Source: Phymatolithon calcareum
Taxonomy: Eukaryota; Rhodophyta; Florideophyceae; Hapalidiales
Direction: 5' to 3'
Assembly: GCA_977006965.1 (NCBI GenBank)
Contig: OZ345363.1
Coordinates: 2,542,001-2,606,000 of the forward strand
Length of the DNA: 64,000 bases
Shown here: positions 22,301-35,044 of the stretch, one piece after another
How positions within the stretch are numbered: the stretch's first letter is position 1
Layout of the letters: each line of letters starts with the position of its first letter
Made by a program: the position numbers and the translations under genes
Notes under the pieces: generated by a model
The model's input: only the letters and a program-made list of their open reading frames with translations
Databases searched by the model: none
What the model was told of the DNA's origin: nothing

Positions 22301-23639
22301 CGTAGAATGGAGATTTTTCGTGATTCCATACAAGCTTTCAATTTTAAGATGTTTGAGAGCGCACGCAACGTAATTCCCAGGTCGTGATCAGGTACGGCCT
22401 CTGCCTTTCAATTTCCAGAAGTTCTCAGAACCTCACAGCGAGAGCCTCCGGCCATGTTCCAAGAGTTTCTTTCAACGACATTGAATCTATACTCTGGGGA
22501 CATATAAGATCAGTTGTCAATGTACCATTACGAAGGGCCAAAAGTAGCGTGATATTCTTTTATCAAGATTTTCGAAACTTTCTAGCTTCAATGTATACGA
22601 CTTTTTCTGTGCCCTGTACTCGATTACGATTCACTCATTGTGGTACGTATTCAAAGATTCTATTTTTGTTTCGGATAACTTTTGTTTCATTAACCACTGT
22701 TGCTGTCCAGGTTTTCTTCCCTGATAATACTCTGGTCTGGCCTTGCGAAATACTGTTTCGCATGAACAGCAGAACAAGAGAATCGAGAAGCTCTGCAAGT
22801 CTCTTCGTAACAGCTCTCAGCAGTTTTACATTTCACTGCTTTCTCATCACGCAACTATCATGAACATTCGTGCAAAGGCCCGATCCACGAAAAAATTTGA
22901 TTCAAAAGGATCACTTCTATCTCTGACCTGGAATGGTGCTGCTCTCTTGCCTAAGTACGTCCGGCACATTCTGCCGTATTTCTGCAAACTCGTATGACTC
23001 AATTCACCCCCAAAACAATATCTCATAGGATGAGGCTATATGGCCCAAAAAAATATTTTCGGCCATATAGGCTCACATATTATGTCGTTCCGTTTTCATG
23101 AAAAGTTTTGTAAAGGTTATCAGCTCCTCCCGCGTCGGCGACGAAATGATCTACGATCAATCACATATCCAATATTAGCTCACATAAATGAGCTCCGCGT
23201 AAATATGTGTCCGTTCTCTTAGATTGAAGTTTGTTGATGACCCAGTTCCTTTCACAGGTACTGCAAACTGCATTCAAGCATCCCTTGGGCATCTTATCAA
23301 AACAGCTCCGTATATTGAGCACCTTGTATCAAGAGATCTTAATCTTGGATGCAAAGATCTCTCCATCTATGCCCGAGCTGTACGTATTGATCAATCTTCT
23401 TCTGAAAATGACACAATGCACACCACATTTGGCCCTAATATAAGTTAGAGGATGAAACGCTCTTCTGTAGACCTTCCAAAGTACTATTACACACCTGTGA
23501 CAAGCAATGTGCTGCAAAGGAATTTGCAAACTCTTCCGGAGGAAAACCCGTCCAATCCGTCTTCTGAGCGACGACTTGTTCGGCTATACTCTGATGCAAT
23601 CCCACCGCCATCATTCACTATCTTCAAGCCTGTCACATC
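16391..23639. repeat. Segment X, copy A
   Basis: About 7.2 kb that align with 29643-37101 throughout, with substitutions and small indels. Both start GTACTT(C)TTGTTG(C/T)AGAGGCTCTGGGAAACG and both run into a copia LTR at the same base. The minus strand near the left end encodes a PIF1-like helicase. 18000-23600 holds many short open frames on both strands that I cannot assign. Copy A has about 60 bp at 21828-21889 absent from copy B, and lacks a 40-bp tandem duplication that copy B has. Confidence 0.8.
16617..17960 (-). pseudogene. PIF1-like DNA helicase, broken (segment X copy A)
   Basis: Superfamily 1B 5'-3' DNA helicase of the PIF1/RRM3 type, as found in Helitrons and some large viruses. 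Reading down the minus strand: NGKSIAL upstream of a decayed Walker A near 17900-17950; SSILLDGRQLVVSGDPFQL near 17550-17600, equivalent to motifs II-III (GDPFQL); VNKIMFSTIPG near 17400; PGTRAVVFN near 17220; and VYMALSRSRTLSGLRA near 16930-16975, the PIF1 motif VI. At least three frame changes (near 17105, 17410 and 17700) break it. Expected length of a helicase domain is 400-500 residues and the trace covers most of that. No HUH Rep domain was found in the 6 kb on its N-terminal side, so calling X a Helitron is unproven. Confidence 0.65.
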
Positions 23640-24078
23640 TGTAGTTCGAGGTTCGGGAAGTGATAAGGTTGAAGAAAAGGTTTGGTTGAGGTTGAATGAT
23701 TAAGAATGAGATGAGTTGGGTAAAGATGAGTTTTTAGGTTATTCTGATGCTCGGCACCTGAGATGGAAGTTGTATACGAGCCTAGTGTCAGTGGAAGTCC
23801 AATACTGGATGCATGCTGACGTGAAATGCACTGGATGCATGCTGACGTCAAATAACCTGTGCTGACTAGTAATACACTGGATGCATTTCGTGAATTGCTA
23901 TTTCTGATGCATCTGCACTTCCTCAATTTTAACGGTTTCAAGTAACCATTGAGAACAACAAAACTGCTTGTAAACGTACTGTTATACTATAACATCTTTC
24001 GACTTGACAAGTGTACCGAGATCAGACTTGATATTGAAGTGTGTTGCGACTAGAGCTCCAAGCAACACACTTCTAACA
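23640..24078 (-). repeat. copia LTR (3' LTR, unit 1)
   Basis: Begins TGTAGTTCGAGG and ends TTCTAACA. Homologous to the LTRs at 37102-37541 and 40238-40695. The polypurine tract, seen as CTCCCCCTTGATCG on the plus strand, follows at 24079. The five bases ACATC to its left are half of the original target duplication. It contains two tandem copies of a 25-bp unit with ACTGGATGCATGCTGACGT. Confidence 0.85.
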
Positions 24079-24729
24079 CTCCCCCTTGATCGAGGGACAT
24101 TACGCATCTAGTTTGCAAACTCCCATGTCTTGTGCGAACTTAGCAGTCTTGACGCGATTGAACGGTTTCCTGAATAGATCGGGAACCATTGACTTCGTGT
24201 TGCACTACTTGATGTCCAGCTTTCCGGTGGCAACAACATCGCGTACATATTGATATTGTATGTCGATGTGCTTGTTTTGCTGAGTAATAGCAGCATTCCT
24301 TCCGGTTGCAATCGCACTCTTACTGTCAGTATAGAGAGTCATTCGAATAGGCTTATGGAAACCATGGACATCCGCGATGAGTCTAGACAGCCAGACAGCT
24401 TCCTTCGCAGGGGTACATGAAGCTATATACTCTGCTTCGCATGTTGACGTTGCTGCAATTGTCTGCTTCATAGAACGCCAACTTATGGCTCCCCCAGCAA
24501 GAAGAAAGCATAACCGCTTGCGGATCGCCGAGTTTCAAAACATCCTCCCCAATCCGAATCGGTGTACCCGATTGGAACTAAGTTATTGCCGACCATCAAA
24601 TACATGAGGCTTACAATGGCCGGGCGATATGAAACTTCGTCAGACATCGACCCGGTGATGTCGATTTCGTTCACTGAGGTTTTCTCGTGTCCGGACTCCA
24701 TTGGAGTTGCTACTGGTTTCGCGTTCTCC
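24079..24729 (-). pseudogene. copia RNase H and RT tail, truncated at the unit junction
   Basis: C-terminal piece of a Ty1/copia polyprotein on the minus strand: RT thumb (SYRPAIVSLMYLMVG), then RNase H with TSTCEAEYIA, WLSRLIADVHG, LYTDSKSAIA and NKHIDIQYQYVRD. The frames 24483-24701 and 24205-24471 need one shift to join, and about 80 bp between them are deleted relative to unit 2. It is cut at about 24729, inside RT, and joins directly to segment R. Everything upstream in the element (integrase and most of RT) is absent from unit 1. Confidence 0.85.
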
Positions 24730-26146
24730 CGAGGCGGTATGATATTCTCTCTAATATCTCTTCCAGTTCGTTCTCTGCAGTTTCCTCTATTGATATATAT
24801 GCAGTAAAGACGTTACGTGTAATATAATTGGGCGCAGGCCCGTCCAGAAGACAGTCAAACACGTTTCTGGAGTGGTACTGACCTGGAAAAATAAGAAATA
24901 AAATTCCATTTATGAGTAAACAGGTCATTTTCACAATTAGTTCCACACCTGCTGTACTATTGCAGACCGTCCCAGGTGCTATTTTGTTTATACCAGAATC
25001 ATAGATGGACTGCAATCGCATCAGCACCCCAAGAATACTCGCCCCTGTGCGTAGACGACGCCCAGCTTCATCACCCTCGCGTTCACTGCCCTATCAGCGG
25101 CTTCGCGCATGTCTATGAATTTCGCCCTTTTTCTCATATACGAATATAGTCGCACTCTAACAATTCAATTTTGACATATCCGTCAAATTTTTATTCCCGC
25201 TTTAGTGCATTTATTTAGTACGCCGGCTCACTTCCTCTTCTCCGGTGCCCGCTTCGAGGATCGTACGGGATCGATGCGATTGGATTTGTGCTATGGATGC
25301 TCGCGCGCGTCGTTCGCACTCCGTCGCTCACCTGGAAGCCGCCCTGCTTCACCACCCTCGCGTGTTTACCAACATGTGCGCGGCCTCGCGCAGTGCGTTT
25401 CGCCCTCTCCTCGCTATCGCTCGTTTATTTCCCTTCTCCGTATATTTTCGTACTCTAACAATTCAATTCCAACAAATGTGTTCAATTTTTGCTCTCACAT
25501 TAGTGCATTTATTGAGGAGGCCACCCCACATCCTCCTCGATATAACGGACCAGAAAGAAAACTAATTAGCTTCAGCTGTTCTTCATCCTTTTATCTAAAA
25601 CGAAAACTAGGTTTCAACCCGGTCTTCCTCCTTTGCAGTGCTGCTACTGGCCCCTGAAGTTTTGGAAAGTCAAGAAAAAGACGAGTACTTGCTTTTTGCA
25701 GGTCTTTCTGCAGCAAGCAGAAAAGTTACGTACTCCGTTAAGATCTACAAAATGGGGGAGCGTAATATTTTGAAAATGCAGAACTTTTTTTGTGCACTCC
25801 TCTTAGAACACGGCGAGAAGAAATGAGTTCTGTACTGCGCATCATATCTATCAGCCCCTTAATTATGTTTCTCTCATTCAGAGCTTAATTTTTGAGAAAA
25901 AGAAAGCATGACATAATTTACGGACAAAGTGCTTGTCGAGTTTTTCGCTGAGATTTTGGAGAACTATGATTGCATACACTGAAAGTACACTGGTTTGGGA
26001 AATTAGTCTGTCGCGTATCATAGGTGTAAATATCAGTTGACCAGAGTTTCTCGAAAGAGTGAAAGAGGGAAGTCGTACTCGACAAAAATTGGAAACATTT
26101 TGAAAACATTTTGGGAAAAGCTCGAATTTAAATTTTTCTATCTCAT

Positions 26147-26194
26147 GTACTGTAATCAATACTTTGCAATCGTGCAAGGTATTGATTACAGTAC
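26147..26194. repeat. 22-bp hairpin in segment R
   Basis: Arms 26147-26168 and 26173-26194, loop ATCG. Arms differ at one position and read outward GTACTGTAATCAATACTTTGCA. The same hairpin is present in R copy 3 at about 61117-61162. Confidence 0.85.
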
Positions 26195-26430
26195 GTTCAC
26201 AATAGGGAACATGACTTGCGCCCGCTGTACCGTGAGATCCGTATACATATTGCTCTTCGTATACAATTTCCTGCAATAAAGTAGGAGCATAGCGTATTTA
26301 TAGTCTTCAAATTTTATATATAGAGGGAAGGAACGTGAAGAAGGAGCTCATCGCCTTCGCAAACTCCGAATCCAAACCCTTCCATAGACATAATTGCAAG
26401 TTCTAAGCCACAGCGCTTTGCTTCATCCAA

Positions 26431-27531
26431 TCAATTCACTCCTAAACGATCCATCCAAAATGTTTCAATCAAATCACAAAGGCTGCGAGTAATTTTATGG
26501 ATGGAAAATATCGTTTCAGGGGCTGGAAATGAGACAAATATTGGTTCCGAAGCAGTAAAAGCGTTCCCATGCTCTTCCGTGGCTCCAGAAATGTCAGCAG
26601 AATGAAAACTCGGGATTGGTGGAAGAATAGAAGTGAATTCAAGGCCCAATTGAGAACCCCAGAGAATCGTGCGATGTCTATCAGCTCTCGCAGAACTTTG
26701 GGTGTGTCATTGAGAAACACGCATCTTAAGGCTCAACAAGGACGTGGTCGCATGCGTGCAGCTTGTGTGGACTACACGAGAACGTAACCTATGCTGACGT
26801 GACGTCTGGGGCTGAAGGGATGGTAGAGGTTCTGCATATAAGCGGAGGCGTTAATTCTAAGTTGGAAGCCCCGTTTATGATATTCAAGAATCAGTAAAGA
26901 GATTGCCTAATTCATGGTGTGTTCCTGACAACGTCCCTGGTGTTCCATACAGAACAAGGCCTAGGGCATGGATGGACGGCACTGTGTTTGACAGTTGGCT
27001 TAATGAGAGGCGCGCTATTTGCAAAAATCCCGCTGGACGCACGCGATTGGTTTTAATGTACAACTGTTCGGGCCGTAACGAAACACCACAACTGTTACAA
27101 GCGCTACAGAGAATTGATGCAAAATTCGAAATCTACCTCCAAACAGTACACACCTATACCAGCCGTTGGACTCATTAGTTATTCAAAAAATTGAGGAATT
27201 TTTGCGCGCTGCTTGGGAGGAGGAGAAATTGCGCCTCATTCAAGGTGGTCATTGGTCACTCGGACCTAACGGATCTGGAAAACTGAAAAATTACGGGAAA
27301 ACTTTCTATTTGATACTGGCTGGAAAATCAGTGGAACAGGTTAACAATATGAAAGACGCGAACAGCATTTCATATCTCCGCAAAGCTATGATTTGTTACA
27401 GAGTAGCGCTCGACATTGACGGTACGTTGAGGACGGAACAACTGTTTCCCCATCTGCGAAGAATCGTAGAGGAACGTCACATAAATTTTTGTTCTGAAAT
27501 TCTTGAAAATATATTGACCAATAATACTTAA
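26431..27531 (+). pseudogene. Dead DDE transposase in segment R, copy 2
   Basis: Homologous to the 643-residue transposase at 14149. The recognisable parts are VPDNVPGVPYRTRPRAWMD near 26925 and the C-terminal 120 residues (27166-27531) from IQKIEEFLRAAWEEEKLRL. The block holding the first catalytic Asp is lost to a deletion around 26775. The second catalytic Asp has become Tyr (VLMYNCSGR in place of LFVDNANGH), and the frame is broken before the third. The N-terminal part around 26569-26760 survives only as a short frame. It is not functional. Confidence 0.8.
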
Positions 27532-28084
27532 ATAAAAATGTTCGATTCAAATATTGGACTAATGGTACTCGAGTATTGCTGTAAAATGGCTATGATACGA
27601 TTTTTGCTGACAGACTAAATTCCCAAACCAGTGTATTTGGAATCGAGGTCATGATCTACAATTTAGATGCACGATATAATCAAAACGCTATCAATTATCG
27701 ATATTATCTCTGTTCCCGCACGCTCCAGATATGTTCAATCCATTACTATACATACTAATCTAGATTTCAACGAATTTGAAGATCTAAGGATGTTCCGTAT
27801 GCCGAGGTGATTTGTGAACACAATAGAAATGAAGATCTTCTGTAGTTATTCATATTCCTTCGATAGATGCAGACGGTGAACTTCATAAACTCAGAAACGT
27901 GAGCCTTCTTGATACAGTAGTGATCTTTATTACAGCTCACGTCACTGTCTAAGTAAATGACGCGGAAAATGTTTCTCTCACCAAGTTTCCACATCTTGGA
28001 CGACTACTTTCAAATTGGGAAGCAGTTGTATTGTAATGTGCTCGATTCTACATAAGACCCTTCTTACTGACAGTATTTAGGTAA

Positions 28085-28127
28085 GAGGAAACGGTTTAAG
28101 CATCTGATGCTGAAAGCGTTTCCTCTC
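28085..28127. repeat. 21-bp hairpin near the right part of segment R
   Basis: AGAGGAAACG...AAGCATC, one-base loop, GATGCT...CGTTTCCTCT. R copy 3 has the same hairpin at about 63416-63458 with a single mismatch between arms. A second hairpin, ATACAAATGATA / TATCATTTGTAT, follows about 110 bp further on in both copies. Confidence 0.8.
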
Positions 28128-29929
28128 ACAGCCAAATACACGGAGATTCACCATATATATGGCTTGTCTTGATTCTTGTCTACATATTATTCCGGGAACT
28201 ACCAAATACGGTTCAAAAAGTGTAATACAAATGATACTATCATTTGTATCATAATTGTTCAACATGTCTACCAGGAAATGTTTGCTACTAGCAAAACCTT
28301 CCTGATAGAGATTGCGATCTACTTTCTGGCCATATATGGCCTATCTTCGACACGATTCGGGGATCTTACTTTTTGAAAAACTTAATTCGTGAAAAAATTG
28401 TCGAACAATTAGGTGGGGTTTAGTCCACGTTCATGATATTCTACGTGGACTACAACGGCATTCATCCTTTGTTCGAGACACGCAACATTTATTGCGCTTA
28501 TTGCAGTATTATTTATTGGACTGATTTCGTGATAGTTCTCTTTCGTGTTTACTAGGAACAGAAGTGTTTAACAAGGTTGGGTGACGAAATCAGCGTAACA
28601 GAACAGATATAGAATCTTGCTGGGAGTTGCAGACTGAGAAGGAACCCAAGCATTAAGAAGAAAACCGAACCCTATCAAGAATTTTAGCACGAGCTATTGC
28701 GGCTAATACCGAACGCCGGAGACGGTGTGTTCTACTCGTCGTGGAAACAGCAATCGATACATAGACCCTTTGGGCACTACAATCATAGAACTGATTATCC
28801 TCCAAAGATCCTGCTTCTGGCTGCGAATCTAGGACGACACTCGCTGATATCATCTAAGTCATCTCGCCGATCGGAAAGCTTGGCTTCTCTTGTCATCAGG
28901 CTGCTATTTGACTACGTCATCTCGCTCGCTGGAAAAGGTTTGGCCAATTCGATAATGGAACTTCATTTACTAACAAGGCTGAACCAGTTCACCTGCTGGA
29001 ATATCCAACCAAGACAAGTTCGCTCGCCTGCCGGAATTTACATGAGTTCAAAGTGACAGAAACAAATAGAATCAGTTTCTAAATTTATTCTTTTTTGTAG
29101 ACCTGACGTCAATGGCCGCATTGACATTTTTTTGCATCTCCCGAGGCTTATCTAACGGAAGAGAGCTAAAGAAGTTTTTCATTCGGTTTCCACAGCTGAG
29201 ATTTACCACCTGATAAACCATTTTTAATTCTTTTGCGTCTAGTGGCTTATTAAATTTCTCGATCTCTTTTCAGAACAACTTATGAGTAGCGCCTACTCAC
29301 GATAATATGGAGGTTAAATCGGAGTACGACAATCATGCTGCTCATGTCTGGCTTTCTAAATCTGGGAAAAGCGTTAGGGAGTTTGTTCATTTTTATTTTC
29401 GGCCAGGATTAACAAGAACCCCTGAGTTCTTTGGATCTCAGATGAACAATAAGGTTGATCGCATGCTACGATCTGAAAGGTACAAGAGGTACTTCAATGC
29501 CATGGAAATAGCTAAACACATCAAAACGTGGCTGGTGTATGACTATGTAGAAAAAGGAATCGGTACTCCGGCGGACAAAGCGAGCTGAGACATATGCAAA
29601 GTTCCTGCATATCCAATGAAGAAAGATTTGAAATGTTTGTACTTCTTGTTGTAGAGGCTCTGGGAAACGTCAGCGACTAGCATTCGGACAGAGCGAAATT
29701 CTAGCGCAACGACGGAAACAAGTATTCGATGTTTACAGTTCCGGTAAGTTTAGCTCAACCATTAGATAATCACATATGGGGCAGGTGCAATGGGCGATAG
29801 AATTACACTGCGCATGAGTCGAACTGACCAATATGGCCCCAAAGGTATGAACAGTCTAAGTCGCACGCACTGACGTAAGGAAGTACTAGCGGTTGACACA
29901 CGCAGAACTGCGCGGGATATCTCTCTGGC

Positions 29930-31400
29930 GAAAGCTTAGTTCTTATTAAGTAAAAGTAATGCACCTGTTTGATATGAAAACTCGCTTGATGAGGCTAGTA
30001 TTTTGAAACCGGAAACTTTCACAGATTGCCTGTTAGAAGTCACAGTCACCGGTATAGTCGATTTCACTGTAAAGAATCCTATCACGCGATCAGGGAAGCG
30101 GTTTCTTAGCACAGAAATCTTATTTATAAGTAGTTCCGTTTTCACTCTCAAATTTATATGATCCCTTGTGAGGCTCTTAGCCCGTAATCCAGCGAGAGTC
30201 CTGGATCTGGAGAGAGCCATATGAACCATACCGTTCCGTTTCCAGTCCTCGACAATGGAAATTCTTTCGAAACTTGCAAGCTGATTAATCCTTAGGTGCT
30301 GTGTACCGTCAGCGTGTACGCAGGAATTTCGGGAACTACATCCTGTTTGCCAAACCAGAGGTGCCTCTGTCCAGGATAGAAATCTTTTGAGGCGTTGCAG
30401 AGAAGGTATTGCTCGTGTCAGAAGAAAAGAGCACTAGGGTTTTGTCGGAATTTTAGTCCACGTTGAAAACAAAAGCCCTCATTCCAGGGATGTAATGTCC
30501 GATTTTCTTCGTTCGTATTATGTGACATGCGATTTTTAACTCCACAGTGTCGAGAGCTGCTTGCTTTAGAAGATATTTCAGTGCAATCGTTAGTGTCGAT
30601 TGAAATGAGTCTCCCGCAATGCTGAAAAACATCTTCCCTGGAATAGTAGAGAACATTATTTTGTTTACACCATTTATCTGCGTCCTGTAGAGATAAAATC
30701 TCAAGTGTTACGGTGGAGGGTAGCTTGAGTTTGCACTTGTTTCATCGGTGCGTCGTATATCATCATCTGTCTGATCCGGAGCGAATATGCTCCAGAGAAT
30801 GAAAGAACTGTACGTCTTCCGAATGGCGATGGTTTCTCCAAAGTAGTGCGAACACTCCAGTACCAAGGCTCCCGAAGAAAAGGAACCAGGTGACGAAGGA
30901 GAAAACAGGCGCTTTGGAATTAGAAGCTCTGCATTCCGAACGGGGTGATTCCTATGGCTTCGAGCTGGAAAAGATCTCCGGAGACCTCTAGCTGACGACC
31001 ATCTAACGGAATACTTGATACAAGGTCTGTAGGCGCAAGATCACGAAATACTGCATTAATGGAATTGAAAACTGCTGGGAAAGGAAAGAGGTTTCTCCGA
31101 TTCCAACCAATTTTGTTTGCAGCAAGGCCTGTTTTTCTCGGGGCTCTTTCTCACTATTTAAACGAGCTCTTCTTTATAAAATTTCCCATGCGATGGTTCT
31201 TAAAATAGCCGATGGATTGTATGCCGCCTAGGCGAATAAATCTTTGTTAGTTCACAAGCTGCGACAATAGGATAGTGCTCTATGTTTCCGCGAGCCATTG
31301 GTAGAATCTCTTGCAGCAAGAAAGGCTTTCCACTTCCTGCCTCCACCGATTAGTGCTATGGACTTTCCGTTCTTGAAGTCAACGAGCGCTTGAGCTTGTG
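29930..31400 (-). pseudogene. PIF1-like DNA helicase, broken (segment X copy B)
   Basis: Second copy of the X helicase. On the minus strand, NAQAQALVDFKNGKSIALIGGG near 31330-31410 leads into a Walker A region that reads as a glycine-rich, Lys-containing loop only if small deletions are allowed. INGVNKIMFSTIPG lies near 30665, PGMRAFVFNVD near 30460, and HMALSRSRTLAGLRA (motif VI) near 30190-30225. The motif II region (GDPFQL) is present in copy A but more damaged here. There are multiple stops and shifts. It shares most changes with copy A, so the gene was probably already failing before the unit was duplicated. Confidence 0.6.
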
Positions 31401-33933
31401 CGTTATCCAAGGCCCCAGTACTTTCGGGTATTTCTCGTGCGTTACTGGGGATCTTTAGAGAGGTCTGAATCGTGTTTCAGCTTGTACCTGTAGTACAAAG
31501 AAAGGTACAGAAGAAAAACCTCAATGGAGTACATCTGAATCGAGAAGTAAACCTCTGCGATGTAACGATAAGCAGGCATTGGGACGTTCGCGGGCGTCGG
31601 AATGAGCTTGCAGTAACCTTGTTAATAACGGGAAGATCGAGAGGTAAACTCAACGAGTATGACCCTACGGTAATAGCCACGGAATTCATAAGTACAGTAT
31701 CATGCAGTAGGCGTGAAAGCAAATGGCAATCACGTGTGCATCATGTACATACTGATGCACAAACCGAGAACCGTACAGATTGATTTCCCTGTACTAGATT
31801 AGTGCCCTTGAGGAACTGTTCGTTTGAAGCGATTCGAGGACAAGAACATATCTGAGCATCAGGGAGAATGCTCAGTTTCGATCCAGCGAAAATCTCTTGT
31901 CTTTGTTGTGCCAGAGTTTTTCGAAAGACTCTAGTGTTTCCTTTCCAATGACAAGCATAGGAGTTCTCGTACGAATCCGTGCTACATTTACACTCTTCTA
32001 TTCTAAACCATTTACAACTATAACCATCTAGGCAAAGATAAAGTTTCTCCCACTAGTGGCCTACCCGCTTACGTGCTCTCTCTGTATTAAACGAACAAGG
32101 ACTATGAATGTACCTCAAGAGCATACCCCCGAAGCTTCGACAACTGAAACTCGGCATTCTCCTCACTTTCTGAAGTTCTGTGCAGCGATATTGCACATTA
32201 TCAGGAATATTAATAGCTCTGAAATGGTTCTGCAATTCTCCCCATGGTTTGTACGTCTCGCTTGGCCCACTCATTATTGCAGTACACTCGATACTTACTG
32301 CTTACTGCTCAAAACGTATTTCGCAATGGTCAGTATCTATGTCGATTCATATAGTTCAATTACTATTCCTCCCTATATGTTTACAGCAGATAACGAATTC
32401 GTACAGTTCTTTCTGTTCGGATTTGAGTTGTATGTAGTGTGTGTACGTAAAACGGGATGGACTTGCAGCGCTTGAGAAATATAAAAATTAAAACTCTTTA
32501 TAAAATCTCCTACTTATCAGTACGCCAATTAAAGGCAAATAATGGAAGAAACTGGAGATGGCGCTTGATGAATCTCTCAGAATAGCTTTTGCAATGCTTC
32601 TTTGCCTGGTCACAGTAGAACACCTGCTAAGGATGGAAAAAATGTTTATGGATGAGTGCCCCTTTAGTTTTTTGCCCAAATTCTAAACATTGATGCAGTT
32701 CCTTTTCAAATAAATTTGAAAAATACTGACTGATCTGTTACACTGGTGATGACAGCTTTTCTCTGGGGTGAGCCGTATGGGTAACCATTGTGGATATGAC
32801 CAGTTTGGTCCGTGAACGGCCCGGATGGCTGCCATTCATTGTCAATATAGTTTACTTTCCTCAAAATTACTTTCATAGGTGTGAGTCTGCGGGCATTCTT
32901 GATCGTTAATACTCATCTCTTACGACCGCTTCTACTTTGAAGCTACGGCGTCATTTTGGACTAAACTAGATTACAAGTCTACCATTCCGTTTGGCTCCTT
33001 ACATTCACCCCGTACCCTGAATTGCACGTCAGGTTATGCTCGTAGCCTTTTGAAATGACCTGGACGGCTGAAGACATGATATCATCACGGAACTTAACTT
33101 TATTGGAGATGAAAAGATAACGCTGTTCCCTCTGAGTGGAAGTAGTTAAGATGGGACCGATCTAGAACCTGTGTTCATAAGCGCCCCAACAAGGTCTTCG
33201 TATCTATTGCCCGTACAAAACCGAAACGGAACATATCACGGCAGAGGTGGACGGAGGAAAATCGGAAACACAGCGCAAAAAAGGGAAGTTAAACAATCCT
33301 ATATCTGCCGAATCAAAGCACATAAATTCCTGTGAATATCTGGAGGAGCGGAAAGTGACTTCTCGAAGCATTTCGCGAAATCTACAGTACCGGATTCTTC
33401 AGCGTCCCGGAGTGTCCATTCTGCGCATATTGAAGTGCTAAGCAAGGCGGGTGAAACTATGAAAATGGGAAAGACTATTACAGAACTGGAAGTAATTCCA
33501 CAATGCCTGTACTTCACAGTTTTTGCAAGGTTCTCGTTCTCAATGGTTGGTATTCAAGGCGGAAGTTCTATGAAGCGTCACAATGTATACACCTTGATAT
33601 ATCTGGATGGTTTACTTCACTTTACATGCATTGGAAGTATAAAGTACAGCATACAGACACAGACTTGCGTAAAGGCATTCCCAAGCAACCCAAACGCCGA
33701 AATGTGTATTCTTTTCCGAGGAATTCATTGAAATCGTTTCTCGATCTTGCAATTTGACATGGGTACATTTCACTCAAGAGCTTGATGATCTACCCTTTGG
33801 CGGATAGTATTATAGTTTTAGAGTATTCTGTGACGCGTCCCAGAATACGCCGAATGCATAACAGCAAGATCGCAGTAATTTGCAGACTCGTCCCTGAGAG
33901 ATCCAGAAGCGCGATACACTTCGCCCCAGTGCA

Positions 33934-34116
33934 GTGCGTTGTGAAGGAGAACATCGTTACGTTTGTGAGTACTGCGACACTGCCTATCATAGCGGATGTC
34001 ACCACTCACGTGCGATGGGAATAATTCCTGAAGATGACGGTGCAGTGGAAACTCCTCCGAAGACTGAGGAGCCAAGTATGGCCCTTAGCAGCACACAGCT
34101 GAATCAAGTAACATGA
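33934..34116 (+). other. Cys/His-rich open frame in segment X copy B
   Basis: Plus-strand frame containing RYVCEYCDTAYHSGCHH, a C-x2-C-x5-H-x3-C spacing that resembles a zinc-binding finger. In copy A the same DNA (about 20540-20590) has lost one base and the frame. A coding trace on the plus strand would make X bidirectional, but the evidence is one short motif. Confidence 0.3.
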
Positions 34117-35044
34117 AAAGACTATGTTTCCTATCTTCTGTTTTCACCGGTGAGTTGTAAACGATCTGTGGAATTTGACTTTGAAGTGATACGTTCAGCG
34201 TTGGACCGCAGACCATACGTTCTAGAAGCGCCTCTCTGTTGTCTCGAAAATGTAGTTCCTCGAAATCAGGAAACTAAAAAGTATGAAGGACGGAATCATC
34301 ATGTGCAGGATTTGAAAATTCTCCCAACATATTGCGGAACTTGAATTCTATGACTTCAACTCATGTCGTGTTTAAGTCGATGCCGGAGGGCGATCACAGT
34401 GCGTTTTGGTTCATAAGTACTTTTCGCCTGCAACACATGCATTCCTTCGGAAGGAATTGATCGGCGTAGTTCTATCGAACAGTACTTTAACGGGTCATTT
34501 CAAGCAATTTCACTCTCAAGCTACGTCCTCCATTAACATTAAGGTTCTTCCCGCATATGTAGCGTGCCCCTCCGTGCGCACAATCAAAATTTTTTGCTCA
34601 AAAATTCTTACGCTAATGACCCTAAATCCAAGCTCTGATGTCATTTCAATGCGATGTGTGTGCATCTATTGCTCAATTTCTCACGGAAAGACTCCCGGCG
34701 ATTTGAGTGGACGTCATATATCAAGGATATTTGAAATTTAAACGAGTGCCTGCTCAAGGAATTGCGGAGACGTGCAGAGCTATTTCCATAAGCGACTCTG
34801 CTCGGAATGTAAGTACTCGAATGCCCATGCGTCGAGAGGAGACCTTACAAAATTCTTTTCAAGTCTTTACATGGATTTTATCTTTTTTGTACTGGGGATA
34901 ATGTAACATATTTTGCCCTGGCTATTCGTATCATTGCCTCCACTCTTTCGCACGTCTTCTATATGTGGCCGAACATGTAATGACTAACAAAATGATCTCG
35001 CAGATACCAGTGCACTGGCTTCAATCATAGAAGTCAGAAACTGT

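Larger units (their letters stand above)
24730..29640. repeat. Segment R, copy 2
   Basis: Most complete copy in the window. 24730-25850 matches R copy 1. 24730-28690 matches R copy 3 up to the window end. It includes a conserved minus frame (24710-25027), a short plus frame (25638-25826), a dead DDE transposase (26431-27531) and three hairpins. 28690-29640 has no partner in the window. A plus frame at 29307-29588 (93 codons, FYFRPGLTRTPEFFG) looks coding but belongs to no family I know. Confidence 0.75.

Noticed and set aside
16391-23639. Helitron
   Set aside because: A PIF1-like helicase is present, but no HUH Rep motif and no TC/CTRR ends were seen, so the name is not justified.
28085-28127. 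CRISPR-like array or rho-independent terminator
   Set aside because: Hairpins are single, not regularly spaced, and the genome is clearly eukaryotic.
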